Shown piece by piece: positions 21,590 through 33,773 of a DNA stretch of 64,000 nt. Made by a program: the position numbers and the translations under genes. Below the pieces are notes generated by a model. It did not search any database. It was not told the origin of the DNA and saw only the letters and a list, made by a program, of their open reading frames with translations. How positions within the stretch are numbered: the stretch's first letter is position 1; each line of letters starts with the position of its first letter. The DNA comes from Conoideocrella luteorostrata (taxonomy: Eukaryota > Ascomycota > Sordariomycetes > Hypocreales > Clavicipitaceae), in contig JASWJB010000079.1 of assembly GCA_032433595.1 (NCBI GenBank), positions 80,337-144,336 of the forward strand, written 5' to 3'.

Positions 21590-24500
21590 TTACAAACGGA
21601 GAAGCCGGCCATTGCCATCTATCATATCCCCCGGTAATCCAACGGCGACAATTCTCCCCGCATTCAAGACCACTAAAGTATCGTATTTGCGCACCGTATC
21701 CAAACGATGCACCACTGATAAAACAGTGTGATCCGCGAATTCCCTTTCCAGAGCATCAACCATCAGCTTCTCCGTCTCACTATCAACTGCGCTCATAGCT
21801 TCGTCTAATATAAGAATCCTGCTCTCGTTCTTGCGGAGAATCGCTCTTGCCAAGCAAACCAGTTGCTGTTGACCCACGGATAGTGACAGGTTCTCGATAT
21901 TTGTATTTAAAGATCCAAACTGCTGTATAACCTCCCAAACTTGAAGTAATTCTAACACTGCAATGATCTGTTCATCCGATGGTCGGCGGGCAGCGTCATG
22001 ACTCGGCAGCACAAGATTAGAGCGTAAGGTACCGGGATATAGGGCAGGATGCTGTGAAACCGCATTTAAGCCTACGCGTAGCTTATCGGTGGAAATCCGA
22101 GATATATCTAGCCCATCAATGCAAATCTCCCCAGTGTAGTCTATTAATTTAAATAAAGTTAAGAGGAGAGAGGACTTGCCGCTTCCCGTGCGGCCGCATA
22201 TAGCGAGCTTTTGGCCAGGTTTAACCGTTAAAGATAAATCGCGAAGGATTAGATCTCTGCTCTCTCCTGATTTTTCTGTTCTCTGATAAGTCGCCCCCAC
22301 GTTCTGCCACGCTATCTGGCCAACTAAAGGCCAGAACAAAGGGACCTCAATGCGCTCAGCCGGCTCGGGCTCAATCTCCTGTGGAGTGGTATTAATAAAC
22401 TCTTTAAGGCGACTAATAGCTCCAAGGGAAGTCTCAAGCGCTGTCCACGACGTTAATAAGTTAGAAAGAGACTCGCTAAACCCCATAACGCTATACATTG
22501 CTACAGCCAAATATCCTGATGAAGTGGAGTTGGTTACTACCGCAAAGACCACGAGTAGCACGGCAGAGATTGTGACAAGGAGGTCAAGAACCAGCGTCAG
22601 CCACCTTTGGATAGATAAAAGCAGATAGTGCGGTCGCTGAGAAAGGTCTAATATTTCCAGTGAATGCTGAGATATTATGTCTTGCCAGCCAAACGCGCGA
22701 ATGGTGACGATACCCTCAGTCGTCTCGAGAAGTTGTCTGTAGAGAGGTGCCTTTGCTTGCAAATCTAGTATTCTCAGTTGGCGTGAAGTGCTAAGATAAA
22801 ACTTCTGCAAGGAGTACAAGATAATCAGGGTGACAGGTAGAGTGGCGGCAAGGTACTTGGAACCGAGCACGATCAGGATAAATTCCCCGATACAAGCGAG
22901 CATGGCTTCACGTTATTTAGTTGTTTGAGTAGTACGGGACAATGGGTCAATAGGAACGAACCAGAGAAAGTAGTATAGACAGCAGTGGGAAGCTCCCGAT
23001 CGACCAGTGTCATGTCTTGACTGAATCTACTAGCTGGGTTAATAATGAACTTGTTACAGAGTCAGTCTCTACACACCTGTTGACAAGATCCCCGTTATCA
23101 GTGTGGTAGAAAAAAGCCATCGAAGCTCTGTATAGGTTGGTCAGAAGATGTTCTATGGTGATACACAGACGACGTGAGGGAGAGGATACCTCAAGGTAGT
23201 TTTCAACAGTTTCCAATGAAGCCATACGGCTGAGCGAGGAATAACATTAACAAACATGAACCTGCACGTGATGTGAGCTGTGTATCTTCAGGAGTTCAAG
23301 GCGGATATCTCACCAGCAGTCGAGGCCTATCGTTACTATATAAACGCACAGAAGCGCCACATAAACGCCGTAATACGTCCCCGTGCTAGCATGCGAATCG
23401 CCGCCATTCGCTTCGGTCCACCACTTGAGCCAGATTTCTAAACGATTCATCAGTATGCCTTGTCAAACAAAGCAAAGAGGACGACTGAGTACACCTACGT
23501 GTGAACTGTTGGAGAAACGTCGGGATTATCGCAAGGAAAATAGCTGTGAGGGCGTATTTCCAGCCGATAGATTGGAAGTAAAACAGATAGAGTGCCGAGT
23601 CCCCAGTTCGGGCCAGATCTTCCGCTTCCTGTTCGTCCTCATCCTTGGACTCAGGTTGGGCTCTTGTTTGGGCCATTTCACTGGTTTCTAGTTCACTGTG
23701 AGACGTAATGGACGTTCCTTCAGCCTGTTGAACTTGAAGAGCTGCGGCTACGTGGGCAACCTCATAAGGTCCCTGGTGAGTAATGCGACCTCTATCAAGA
23801 ACAATGATCTGGTCGGCGTCTCGAAGATTATCAACTACACAGATTCATGTATTAGTTCTTTGCTTTAATGCCGTCGGGTAGTTGAAAGGCCATCACATAC
23901 GCATGTGGGTGACTAGAATCGTGGTCGCGTGCAACCGACGTAGCAGTCCTGACGGACCAAATACTCTGATCCAAATGTGATGACGAGTATCTGCGTCAAG
24001 ACCGGAAAAGATATCGTCTGCTACTAAGACCTGTTTTCGGGCATACAATGCACGCGCCAGAGCCTATACAACGTACTGTTAACGCGTAATTTTTGAAGTT
24101 TGAAGGCCAATACTTACTACCCGCTGCTTTTGTCCGCCACTCAAAGTCAAAGCATTAGTATTGTCTCCCGAAGAGAGTTCTTGGAAATCCCTGACAAGCG
24201 CACAAGCTTCCACGACAGTTTGGTACCAGTCAGCGTCGATATTGCTGGCTTTTGGACCAGTAATGTTGTATTTGATGGAACCCTGGATGAGCCAGGTCTG
24301 TTGTGAACAATACGATACGCCCGCAAATAAGCGCTGTAAAACACCAGTAGCCTCCAGTTCTCCCAATATGCCAAGAAGGAGCATGGACTTCCCAGAGCCC
24401 ACCTTTCCAACGACTACAGTCAATGTGGAGAGGGTGATTGTAAAATCAAGGTCTTTCAAGATCGGCTCTTGTTGTCTGGCAATGCCGAAAGAAACATTTG

Positions 24501-26604
24501 ATGCTTTCATGACCAGCTTATTGGACCGGGTAACACTAGTGAGTTCGATATCGCTGTGTGATTCATGATCCGAAATAGACTGGGCATCTATACTCCCGCC
24601 GCCCTTATTCTGGTTAGCGAAGGTCTCGATTCTTTCAAAAGAGCCCAGGCAGCCGAAAAAGGATGGCACAGCATAAAGAAGATGTGACAGGGGTGCAACA
24701 ATTAAACCAATAATAGATAGAGACGTAAAGGCCGTGGTAACCGTGAACTGCTGACTGCTGGCATGCTGAAGTGCTATTGCGACTCCAAAAGTGACGATAG
24801 GGGAGAGGGCAGTCGGGGTATTGCCTTATATCTTGTTAGTACTCTAGGTGGACTTTGTTTTGCGAAACAATGACGGTCTTACCAAGCATATTCATGTATG
24901 CAATCAAGGTGCGGAATTTCTTTGACTGATCAAGCTCTGCGACTCTCAGTGTGTGGATTCTCTCTAGCCAAGAGGATACGGTGCCCAGCATTTTGAACTC
25001 TTTGACGTGTCGGAGTATTCCGGATGTTGTGCTAATTCGGGCTTGAATTGCCACATTCCATGCTTTCATTGCAGGCCCCATACGCATGGATAATTTTGAC
25101 ATGGCAAATGTGCATACTATGTTTTCAAGGTTAGATTTTGAAGATACCAATGTCAATGATCCACGCACCAGTGACGGCCACCACAGGCCCAACGGATCCG
25201 GGACCCAATTCTCTGGAGAGCAGCCAGATTGCCAAGATTATCTCAATAGGATTAGCCCAAATCTCATGGAAAGCCTCCAACGCATTCGAAATTGACATAA
25301 CGTCAGGACCGACGAGAGTCAAGGATGCAGAATTCGAGGTTTTGGCTGTCTTGTCCTTGACGGACTGAATGGCATCTAAATGAAACGTGTGAGCATAAAC
25401 AAGAGATACGAGAGCACCTCGGACCATAGTCAAGGAACGGAAAAGCTGGTGTTGATAAAAGCCTTTCGAGATCTGGGTAGGGGTTTAATATCAGCGAGCA
25501 AGTTCTTGCGGTAGTAAATAACCATGCTTCAACTCACAGCTATGCCGAGATAAATCAGGGCTGTAGCACCGACGAGGGCAAAACCAGTGCTCTTTTGCAG
25601 ATCACTATCCTTATCACTGGTAATGTAACTGACAACGCGATTGAGTAGGAACGGCTGCGCGAACTTGAAGCCAATCAAACAAAGACGAGGAAACACAGCC
25701 AACATTAATGGACCTCGGATAGCGTCAATTAGGGCAAAAAGCAGTTTATTGCGACGGCAAAATCCAATTCTAGGAGCAGACCACGCGGATCTTGCTGTTT
25801 GTATCTTGCTCAAAAGTCGTCTCGACTTCATTGCGGCATCTGTATCATATAGCGAGTTGCCCGACAAGGTCGCCCGAAATCCACGAGTAAGCAGGTCATT
25901 TAGCCACCAGAAAACACTCCTGTTAACAATGCTTCCAGTCATCTCAGGGCTAAGCTGATCCCAAGGAGGTAGCAATATGCCGCGTTTCTCCTTCAGCTCG
26001 AAGATGAGGGCTAAGCTTTTAATGCCAATTGCGCCTGTGTATACAGGAGCGATTACATTCGCCCCTACAAGCCAAAGACTACGACATTGAACAGCGTCAA
26101 ACGCAATTGAGAAGAGAAGGTAGACAAGTATGATGGTTGACGGCCGGACCGAGCGACGATGTTCAAGATAGCTCAGCGTGGCCAAGGCGATGGCGTCGAC
26201 GAGATTGAAGGTGCTCGCCGCGATGGGGGTGTACTTGACAAGCTCATAGCTCTTGGACCACAATACAAGCAGAGTCAATTGAAGAGCGGTGAGAGATAGA
26301 TAGATGGCCTACATGTTGATTTCAAGTTAGTTTGATCAGCGACGGCGGAAGCTGCATATGGGTAAAACTTATGGCGTACGGATTTGAGATATGAAAGTCT
26401 GAGCCGAGAGACTTTCAGCGGTTCTTGTGACAAGCTGACGATTCGAGGTAAGACACATAGCAAGAAAAAGGTGCCTGGAGCGATGCTGAGAACGGAATGC
26501 TCGAACTTGAGGGTGAAGTCGAAGCGAGGAGAGGAACAGGTGGCGGCGGACGGACCAAACGAGTTGTCGCACGAAGCCAGACCGTTCCATGCTGCATTGG
26601 TCAT
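21590..26604 (-). CDS. ABCC (MRP-type) ABC transporter
   Basis: ATP-driven exporter of the ABCC subfamily, in the plasma or vacuolar membrane. Twelve exons with 50-71 nt introns join in one frame to 1,455 residues: 26380-26604, 25538-26308, 25169-25472, 24883-25116, 24118-24824, 23901-24063, 23499-23834, 23314-23437, 23190-23261, 23077-23127, 22962-23026, 21590-22905. The ATG at 26604 is the first in frame. Order: N-terminal TMD0, first transmembrane domain, NBD1 (Walker A GKVGSGKS near 650, signature LSGGQKQRV, Walker B VLVADDIFSGLD), second transmembrane domain, NBD2 (Walker A GRTGSGKSS near 1255, signature LSVGQQQ, Walker B ILILDEAMSAVD, switch His in VVHRLD). NBD1 has Asp where the catalytic Glu should be and NBD2 keeps Glu, the asymmetry usual in ABCC proteins. 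All exon phases agree, so the gene is intact. Substrate unknown; no biosynthetic genes lie nearby. Confidence 0.93.
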
Positions 26605-27401
26605 TATGTTCAATACTTTTTGCTGAATCGCATCTCCAGTCACAGCAGTAGTTTTCAGAAGAAAGATTCGGACTTGGGGATGAAACGCACAGCGAGAAGT
26701 AGCAACACAATTGTCAAGGGCAAGTCACGATAAGCTTGTTGTTGCTGTGGTACTGCCAAGAGGCTGGACTAACATCTAGTAGCGACGGAGTGACATCTGC
26801 CACCTGAACGGCAGCTGCGGGGGGGTGGACATGACCCCGCATGAGCACTACGCTCTCCATTTCGCGTTGCCCAACGAGGAGTCCCCACTCACAACCTGAC
26901 CCTGTCGACCCCGCGTGCAGCACCTGCTTACGCCAGTGTTGGTCATTCCTTTTAGGTACGGGCAAATACTGCAATTGACTGTACATGCAGCAGGTCACTC
27001 GAGTTATCAGGAACAAAGTCTCCATGCTTTAAAGTTAATCCTTCCACTTCGTCACCGGAGCTAGCGTCGGCGCCGTCTTCAGTAAACGGAATTGCTAGAG
27101 CTTAGCGTAAAGTACTCCGCACAGTATGGGAAATATGAACAGACAACGTAGCAACGGGACAAGTTCTTGTTGGCTTTTACTTGTTGTTCGAGGCATGCAT
27201 TGAACTATCAATGAGGCACTAGTCAGCTACGAAGTACACCATACTTCTCTACATTTCCGTCAACTCTTCTGCCATCCCAACTTTCGCTTACCCATTTCCC
27301 GCTCGCTCATATGCAACAACCCCCAAAATAAAGAAAAAAATTTAGTCCCATAGTGTCTCTTTTTCTTTAACTTCTTTAACAGAGAGAAAATCTTCAATAT
27401 A
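26605..27401. other. intergenic, ABC transporter promoter side
   Basis: About 800 bases between the ABC transporter start and the CHORD gene stop, both minus strand. One TACTCCG word near 27109. The frame at 26714-27025 has no recognisable content. Confidence 0.5.
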
Positions 27402-28523
27402 CTACGCCCTTCCCGCGCGTCCTACTTGCAAGATCTCGCCAGTATGCGCCTCATCACCTCTCAAGACAGGCCACGATGCATTGTCCGCTTTTGCCAATGA
27501 CACCTCCAACTTTGTTCCTAGAATCTTAGATGTCGATTTTGCTGGATCAATCGCACCGTAGAGAGGCACTTCCGTCTGATATCGCTTAGGTGTAGAATCG
27601 GTTGTGACTAGATCGAGAGCTATCTGGTTTTCCTGGAAGTCCACCTTGGCGGTCTCCTTGTTGATTTTCTTGAGAAAGAAGGAGGCGATGACATTCGCGG
27701 AGGTTTGATAAAAGTCGTGCCTAATAGAGAAGCGGGAAGAGCAATTAGTTGCCGGCTGTCTTTGCTAGAACAATGCCTCTTGAGCTGTACGAGCACATAC
27801 CTGACCGTGGTCAAAATCTCCTCCCCCGTCGATCCTGCCTTATCCTTCTTCCCGCTCCCCACGAAAAGATGTCTGTCTTTTGTTTTACACCCCTCAATCT
27901 TCATGAATTGATCAAACTCCAACACTCTCCTCTTGCAACACGAATAGCCCTTACTGCCCTCATGGAAGATCGGCACCCCGGGATGATGAACACATTTCTC
28001 GTCCTCTCTGGAACTAGACTTCTTATATTGTTGCCCACAGGTTCGTCTTCGACATATTGCTCCGTCAGGGATCTCCAAGCTCGGCTCGTCATCTTCGGTT
28101 TCAGGTGCCGGGGGAGGCGGCGCAGGCGCTGACTGCGCAGATCGGATGGGGACTCGAGCTGGCACTGGCGCGGCGGGAGCTGTGTTGAGGGCTTCTATCT
28201 TTTTGGCGAGCGATGAGTCGTCTTCCTTTGGTTTCTCTTCCACAGGAGGAGGGTGATCTGTGGTGGAATGGACGCCGGTTGTGCAAGGGGTGATGGCCAT
28301 GAATTCGTCGAAGGTGAGGACTCGAGGCTTGCAGCATTTCCACCCTACATGACGCAAGTTAGAGATGCAAATTATAAATACGATCAAGCTGTTCGGGAGG
28401 TGTGACCGTACCTTTTTGTCCCTCATGGAAGATTGGAGGACCGGGATGGTATTCACACTTCTCATTTGTATCACTGAACTGCTTGCCACAGCCTTGGTGG
28501 ACACACTTTTGCGTTGGGGCCAT
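27402..28523 (-). CDS. chpA: CHORD- and CS-domain protein
   Basis: Zinc-binding co-chaperone-like protein with two CHORD domains and a C-terminal CS (p23/Sgt1-like) domain, related to animal CHORDC1 and plant RAR1; family members work with Hsp90. Exons 28412-28523, 27801-28344 and 27402-27720, with introns of 67 and 80 nt, give 324 residues (CHORDC1 is of similar length). CHORD1 (about 4-60): [40 protein letters not shown]. CHORD2 (about 140-205): CRRRTCGQQY, CVHHPGVPIFHEGSKGYSCC, FDQFMKIEGC. The CS domain begins HDFYQTSANVIASFFLKKIN and ends with KLEVSLAKAD. A Pro/Ala-rich linker separates the CHORDs. The CHORD1 glycine before WKCC is rebuilt across intron 1. The symbol follows Aspergillus nidulans chpA, linked to diploid maintenance; orthology is inferred. 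Confidence 0.95.
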
Positions 28524-29019
28524 AATTGAGTCTGCTCTTTGGACACAGTTCTAATAGTGAGGCCCCCGATATCGACTCTATAATGGGACAGCTCTGCCGT
28601 TTCGCTAGTTGATCGAAGGGACAAGAAAAGCGAATTGAAGCTGGAGGGGTCTAGCCGTTCAAACTCGGCTTCTTAGTGGGGTGGGATGTTCTAGAAATCA
28701 AGAGCATCGGCGGCGCGGATCGAGCTGAAGCTGTACACTGACCGCTTTCCTAATTGGATGCGGGGTCGGCGCAAGCTGTGTGCTTGCCGCTCTACGGAGT
28801 ACGTAGTAGGGAATACCGATAGCTGGCTGAGGTTAGTTATTCCGACAAAACCAATTGATAACTGAGCTCCGCTCCTTTTGTATTATCAAGGAAATGAGCG
28901 CCACCGTGAATTAAAACGTTCCCTGCCCTACAGAATCTTCCGTTCCGTGTCTCTCTATCACCGGGCTCCCGTTATAAGCTGTATTCGGATGAAATAAATT
29001 AGAAACCTTCAAGTCCGCA
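28524..29019. promoter_or_regulatory. divergent promoter region
   Basis: 496 bases between the start codons of the CHORD gene (minus) and the glutaredoxin-like gene (plus). It must contain both promoters. One TACGGAGTA word at about 28794. No TATA box is certain. Confidence 0.6.
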
Positions 29020-29406
29020 ATGTTTGTCTCTCGGCGCCTCCTCCAAGCCTGCCGCATCACCCTCTTCTCCCGCGACAACTGCGGTCTCTGCACCCAAGCC
29101 AAGAGTGTCCTCTCCGACGTGTGGGATAAGCGGCCCTTTGCCTACAAAGAGGTGAACCTCGCATTGCCAGAATCAAAGTCCTGGAAGGAGCTCTACGATT
29201 TCGACATACCGGTGGTAAAAACTCCTTTCTCGTCCATTCTATTCTGAGTGACAACCGCTCTTTAACACCGTTGACACCAGATACACATAAGCAAAGCCTC
29301 AGCTGCCGAGGAACAAGTCACTTCTGCGAGCAAAGCCGTCAAGCTGATGCATCGCTTCACAACGGATCAAGTAGAATATAAAATGGACCAAGTAGAAAAG
29401 CACTAG
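29020..29406 (+). CDS. glutaredoxin-like (DUF836) protein
   Basis: Small thioredoxin-fold protein of the DUF836/YDR286C glutaredoxin-like type. Two exons, 29020-29214 and 29281-29406, with a 66-nt intron (donor GTAAAA, acceptor CACCAG), give 106 residues. The redox motif is Cys-Gly-Leu-Cys in LFSRDNCGLCTQAKSVL (about residues 15-31). The strand with the cis-Pro, DFDIPVIHISKA, is restored by the splice. The first dozen residues (MFVSRRLLQACR) are basic and could be a weak mitochondrial signal, or simply the first strand's lead-in. It ends only 78 bases from the stop of the aldolase on the other strand, so the two mRNAs probably overlap at their 3' ends. The exact role of this family is not established. 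Confidence 0.87.
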
Positions 29407-29484
29407 CTCTTTTATTCATATGTCGCACAGCCGACCGCAGATCTTTTTTTTTGCGGTCGTTCTCAATTCTAGGTGCAAAATAAA

Positions 29485-30734
29485 CTAGTATGAGCCGCTC
29501 TTGTCGGGCGTAGGACCGCCCAATGAAGCACTAAATTGCTGCTTCAAGATATACTCCAATGCTGTATAATCGGCCGACACGCTAATCATGTCGAAGCCTT
29601 GGTCGGCATAGATTTTGGCCTGCTCACCACTCGTGGCGTACATGCCACACTTCTTGCCGGCTTTGCGGCACGCCGCAAGGATTCTGGCAATAGCTTCTTT
29701 GAGCTCGGGGGCCATGGTGCCGTTGATGATGGGATGGCCGATGTTGTTACCTGTGTTGGTTGGTAAAATAAATTAGTGCTACACACTCACACCGTGTATG
29801 AATACTATGTACTAGAGATTGGGAAGGGGGGAAAAGGGGGGAAGCTGTGCCCATATACCTAAATCAAAAGGCCCAATGAAGAGGACATCAACTCCCTTTA
29901 CAGCAGCAATCTCTTCCACTTCATTCAAGGCTTCTTGTGTTTCAATCTGCACCATTGTCAACAGCGCATCGTTCGCCTGCTGGAGATATTCGGTGAATGA
30001 AGGCACGGGGCTGAAGCGCTCCGGAGCAATGGGCGAACCGAAGCCTCGCTTGCCCCAGGGAGGAAATTTGGCTGATTGCACAAGCTCTCTGGCTTGTTCT
30101 GCAGAGCGCAGCAGCGGTACAAGAATCTAGCATCAAACTGTGAATAGGTTCGAAGATTGGCCGGCCAGACAACTTCAACTTACACCGTGAGCACCCGCGT
30201 CCAAAGCCCCTAAATCCCCATCGTTACTCAAGCATCCTACAATAGTTGGCGAGGAGGGTCATGAGCAAACGTACTTTTCACCATCCAGGACTGCACATCT
30301 GGTAATCTAACCAGTGGCGTGACGCCCAGCGCAGCAATAGCCGGTACGGCATCGTGCATAGCTCCATCTACGACGTAACTACCTGTCAGCCGTGTGTATC
30401 TAACCAAGCCGGTGATGTAAAGCCGTGAATTGGAGGACGGGATTGGGGGAAAGGCCAGTTTACCGTCAATGTTTCCATGCTCACAATCGACCATGACCCA
30501 ATCCACGCCGGATCTTGCCAGGAGTCTCGATACGTTGGCCCCAGGAAGCATCTGCCACATTCCCATGGATTGCTTGTTCTGCGCAAACGCCGCTTTAAGT
30601 CTGTTGGATGCCTCCATCATGGTCCTGACCTGTAGTTGGATCGACTTTACTACTTGAAGCCTGGATACGTTTTTGTGAGTGTGATATGTACACGCGGGAC
30701 GGCGAAGTAATCTTCTCGTCAACAGGGCTTGCAT
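29485..30734 (-). CDS. HpcH/HpaI-family aldolase
   Basis: Class II, metal-dependent aldolase of the HpcH/HpaI type, which cleaves or condenses 2-oxo acids (4-hydroxy-2-oxo-heptanedioate in the bacterial prototype). Five exons: 30464-30734, 30275-30367, 30184-30209, 29859-30126, 29485-29750, the third only 26 nt. The joined protein is 307 residues. Landmarks: GMWQMLPGANVSRLLARSG, the active-site His in WVMVDCEHGNID, DAGAHGILVPLLRSAEQA, the metal ligands Glu in MVQIETQEAL and Asp in LFIGPFDLG, then NNIGHPIINGT. Bacterial enzymes are about 260 residues; here 38 extra residues precede the in-frame ATG at 30620. They are Arg-rich and lack acidic residues (LLTRRLLRRPACTYHTHK), as in a mitochondrial presequence. 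The natural substrate cannot be told. Convergent with the glutaredoxin-like gene. Confidence 0.9.
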
Positions 30735-31601
30735 GTTTATGAGCTGCGGGGAATAGACACGGCTGAGGAATCCTGTTCAGCGACATCGGACTGGCGGCCG
30801 GTTTTAAGCCGGCTGAATGCTGTCTCGGTAAAGTACGTATACGGGCTCCATGCTAACTAGTATATGCATGTATACTACGGAATGCTGGGAGTATAAGTAT
30901 ATATGATAGCTAATGGCGTCGGTGATGGCTCCGATGCTAATGTCTACGAGGCACGTCTGTGGGGGGAGTGGGGGAACCGCCTCATGGATGTGGGGATTTA
31001 GATAGTAGTTTGCCAAAGTGCGTGAGCCAGAAATGATGGTGTGCGGATAAAGCTGGGACGAATATATCCTAGGCGAAGTTGCGCGATGTCGGCAGCCGCA
31101 CTCCAGTAAGCGGACTAGTGATGCTGCCGTTGTGAGATGAGGGTTGAAGGAAGCTGCGGGGGATGGCTCGAAGCCTCTTAATGAGACACCAGAAAGCCGG
31201 CTTTGCAGCCATACTGGGAATGATCTCATGCGCATGACAGTCTCCGTGCAAGGTTGGTCTATAATGTGGAATCATGCGAAGCTGGTACTGCTATGCTTTG
31301 TCCAGAGCTTTTTCGTGCTTTTATTGCCTCTCCATTCTGTCTCGAGTCTAATGAAAACAGTTTTTGTCTCGCCTGTCAAATTTCCTTGGTAATTGCGCCG
31401 AATATCAGTCATAATTTTTTTACAGATTGGCCTTGGATCTAAGTTGCTGTTGTACAGCATTCCCAGGGTAAATAACTCGCAGTGTTTGCCCAATTTGAGT
31501 GCCAGATTTGGGCATCAGCATAATGGACCTGGAGAGGGTAATGCTTCGTTCACCTCGTGGTGATGGTATTACGGGGAGATGGCTTAAAGAGTCGTTACTT
31601 A
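30735..31601. other. intergenic, no gene seen
   Basis: About 870 bases holding the aldolase promoter and the Rpb7 3' region, both genes on the minus strand. Open frames of up to 143 codons have no recognisable content. Confidence 0.5.
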
Positions 31602-32304
31602 TCAATCCTGGAGGCAGCTGTTGAAAGGTCAGAGAAAGAAGTCGAAGTGGGCTTGCAAATGCAGCGTGCAGCTTCAACGTACCCTAGATAATCTTCCTTG
31701 ATGCTGCCAATGGCCCACATCTCTCCTACCTCCGTTCGTGTTCCGATTATCTTAACACGAACGTGTGTGCCTGGCTCAATGACAGTATCCTCGTTATTGG
31801 TAAATTGCGGCGGCGTAGCATTGGGATCCCATTTGATGTCGCTGGGTATCAGCTGTGCTTGAGCATTAGCCATGTGTATCAACCAACCGCAGAGCGCTCC
31901 CAGGCTTGGTCTGACATACGTGTGCAGAAACAAACAATCGCAACGGCCCTGCTTGTGCAAAAAAACCCTGAGGGTTAATGGAATAGACGACAGCATCAAC
32001 CTGCGCCAAAATTAGATTCTTGATTAATTCTGAGGCAGCAGTGTCGCCGTCATACCGTCTCGCCCTTAAAAGGTCGCCAAACGACGGCGCGGTAGCCGAC
32101 AGTGAATTCTGCTAAGCCGTTGCCAGGGAGGATGCGGCCCTCGGAGATGTCGAACGTGTCCATGATGGAAATTATGTAGTAGCTTCCAGCGCAAGTGCCC
32201 TCAACGTCTTTCAGGAGCTTACTTGTGACGAGCTCGTGCATATTGCGACCGAAATATGACGGGTGCAGAGTCACCCTCCGCTCCATATTGTACAGGAAGA
32301 ACAT
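31602..32304 (-). CDS. rpb7: RNA polymerase II subunit Rpb7
   Basis: Rpb7 of the Rpb4/7 stalk of RNA polymerase II, which binds nascent RNA and links transcription to mRNA fate. Four exons (32056-32304, 31920-32000, 31683-31852, 31602-31617) with introns of 55, 67 and 65 nt. The joined protein is 171 residues, the normal length. N-terminal RNP-like half: VTLHPSYFGRNM, TFDISEGRILPGNGLAEFTV, RAVVWRPFKGET. OB-fold half: DAVVYSINPQGFFAQAGPL, LIPSDIKWDPNATPPQFTN, VRVKIIGTRTEVGEMWAIG, then the hallmark end SIKEDYLG followed by CLQD. The last exon is only 16 nt, and the frame choice (donor GTACGT after CTAGG) is set by keeping YLG, the conserved tail. Identification is secure; the last four residues depend on that splice. 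Confidence 0.95.
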
Positions 32305-33773
32305 GGCTGCGCAGACTCAACCGGCGACCTATCGATATATATGGGTATGCTTGACGAAGCAGGAGGGATCGATTAAGCGCCGAATGATGCGATGGATTGG
32401 ATCGACGCGATGAGTCCGGAACAGCGGCCGTGCCAGTCGGCACCGGTTTCCCCAAGCTGTGCCACTGTGAGAAGGGTGGCGCGGGGTGCAGAAGAGTCGA
32501 GAGTCGAAGAATATGCGTTGGGATACTCCCCACACCCCTGGATAAGGCGCGAATGTCTCCCTGGTGGAAGATGCGAACTGCTTGGCTGTTGTGAGGGAGC
32601 TTGACAAGACGAGGCTGCTGAAGCCATTGCGACGCCGTCACAGGTGGTTGAAATCTCGTCCAGTCACGGCCGGAGCTGGACGTGGTCTGTGCGTTGCAGC
32701 CTGGCCTACGGAGGGCTCCGCTCCGTAGTGCCTTCCCTATGTGCTCCTTTTACTCCGTACTTTGCTATCGCTGCGTAGGAGGAGGCGACCGCTAGCCACT
32801 TTCACGTATATTTTTAGACTGGTCTTTGAACTGTTTTGGAGAGCATTCGATTATTGTGCATTGGCTTGCTGCAGAGCCCAACAAAGAACTGGTCTGAAAG
32901 GAAAGCTCAGGATGTTCCCGTGTACGGAGTATTAGAACTACCACTCCGGTGCATCGCGAGACTAGCTATGCATGAAACTATGAGCAGCGAGAGCTGTGAG
33001 TAGTATGGAATATTGTATCGATGCATTGCAATGCAATGTGAGCTTGAGAATGACGCCCCTCTGGGAACGGTCTTTCGACGCAAGTGAATTGGAGCAAGGC
33101 TCGGCGTAAAGGCGAACCGATGTCTGATCCAAGTCAAGTTTGAGTTAGCTGCCCTTTTCCTTACGAAACTGAGGTTAGGCTCACCCCTGGCTGTAGTTAG
33201 TGAGGCCCTACAATTTTCGGCAAATGCCCTGCTATGGGCATTGGAAGACGCCCCTTGGCCCATCCAACCAAGACCTTCGAGTACTCAATCTCGCCCACCA
33301 ATGCTTTGTTTGTACGGAGCACTGTAGCGGTAGCAGCGGCAGGGAAAGGCCACCCGGGACCCGACAACGCAGAGCCAGCCGAAGCAACCTGGAGGCGCAA
33401 CTGGAGACTGACTGGGGAGCAGCTGGAGACTGGACTGGAGACAAAAAGGCACGAGCCAGGCGAAGCAGAGAGGCAGATGCTGGCACATGAATGGCCCTGG
33501 ATGCAACAAACCTGTCATCAACCTTCGCATCAACTCATCCAGACAACTCAAGTCGCTCCCTTCCCTCCCATCCTCCTCGACATTCACGGCTCATCCATCC
33601 TCCTCATTTCTGCTCGCTCAACCGAGTTCTCCAGGAGGCGCCATTGCCAGTCTTTCCGCTCTGCCCTCGAGCACCTCTCCGCCCCCCGCGCCCGCCTGGT
33701 TGGCTGTTCTGCATCCTGCCGCGGCTCGCTCATAATATTTTTTCGTCTGCTCTCCCTGTGTCGCGTGTCCACC
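32305..33773. other. intergenic between divergent rpb7 and mpo1-like gene
   Basis: Nearly 1.5 kb. TACGGAGTA words near 32705, 32722, 32752, 32922 and 33313. The part just before the mpo1-like start (33490-33770) is rich in C and CT with Ser/Pro-like frames, as in a fungal 5' untranslated leader. No protein gene is supported. Confidence 0.55.

Noticed and set aside
25117..25147. A 31-nt intron in the ABC transporter
   Set aside because: A better donor (GTGCGT) 21 nt upstream gives a 52-nt intron, keeps phase and matches the family spacing.
26605..26643. Thirteen extra N-terminal residues of the ABC transporter
   Set aside because: The upstream codon is GTG; the first ATG in frame is at 26604.
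31595..31617. Rpb7 ending in AASRIDK or continuing into a long Ser-rich tail
   Set aside because: Both break the conserved YLG end; donor GTACGT after CTAGG keeps it and stops at 31602.
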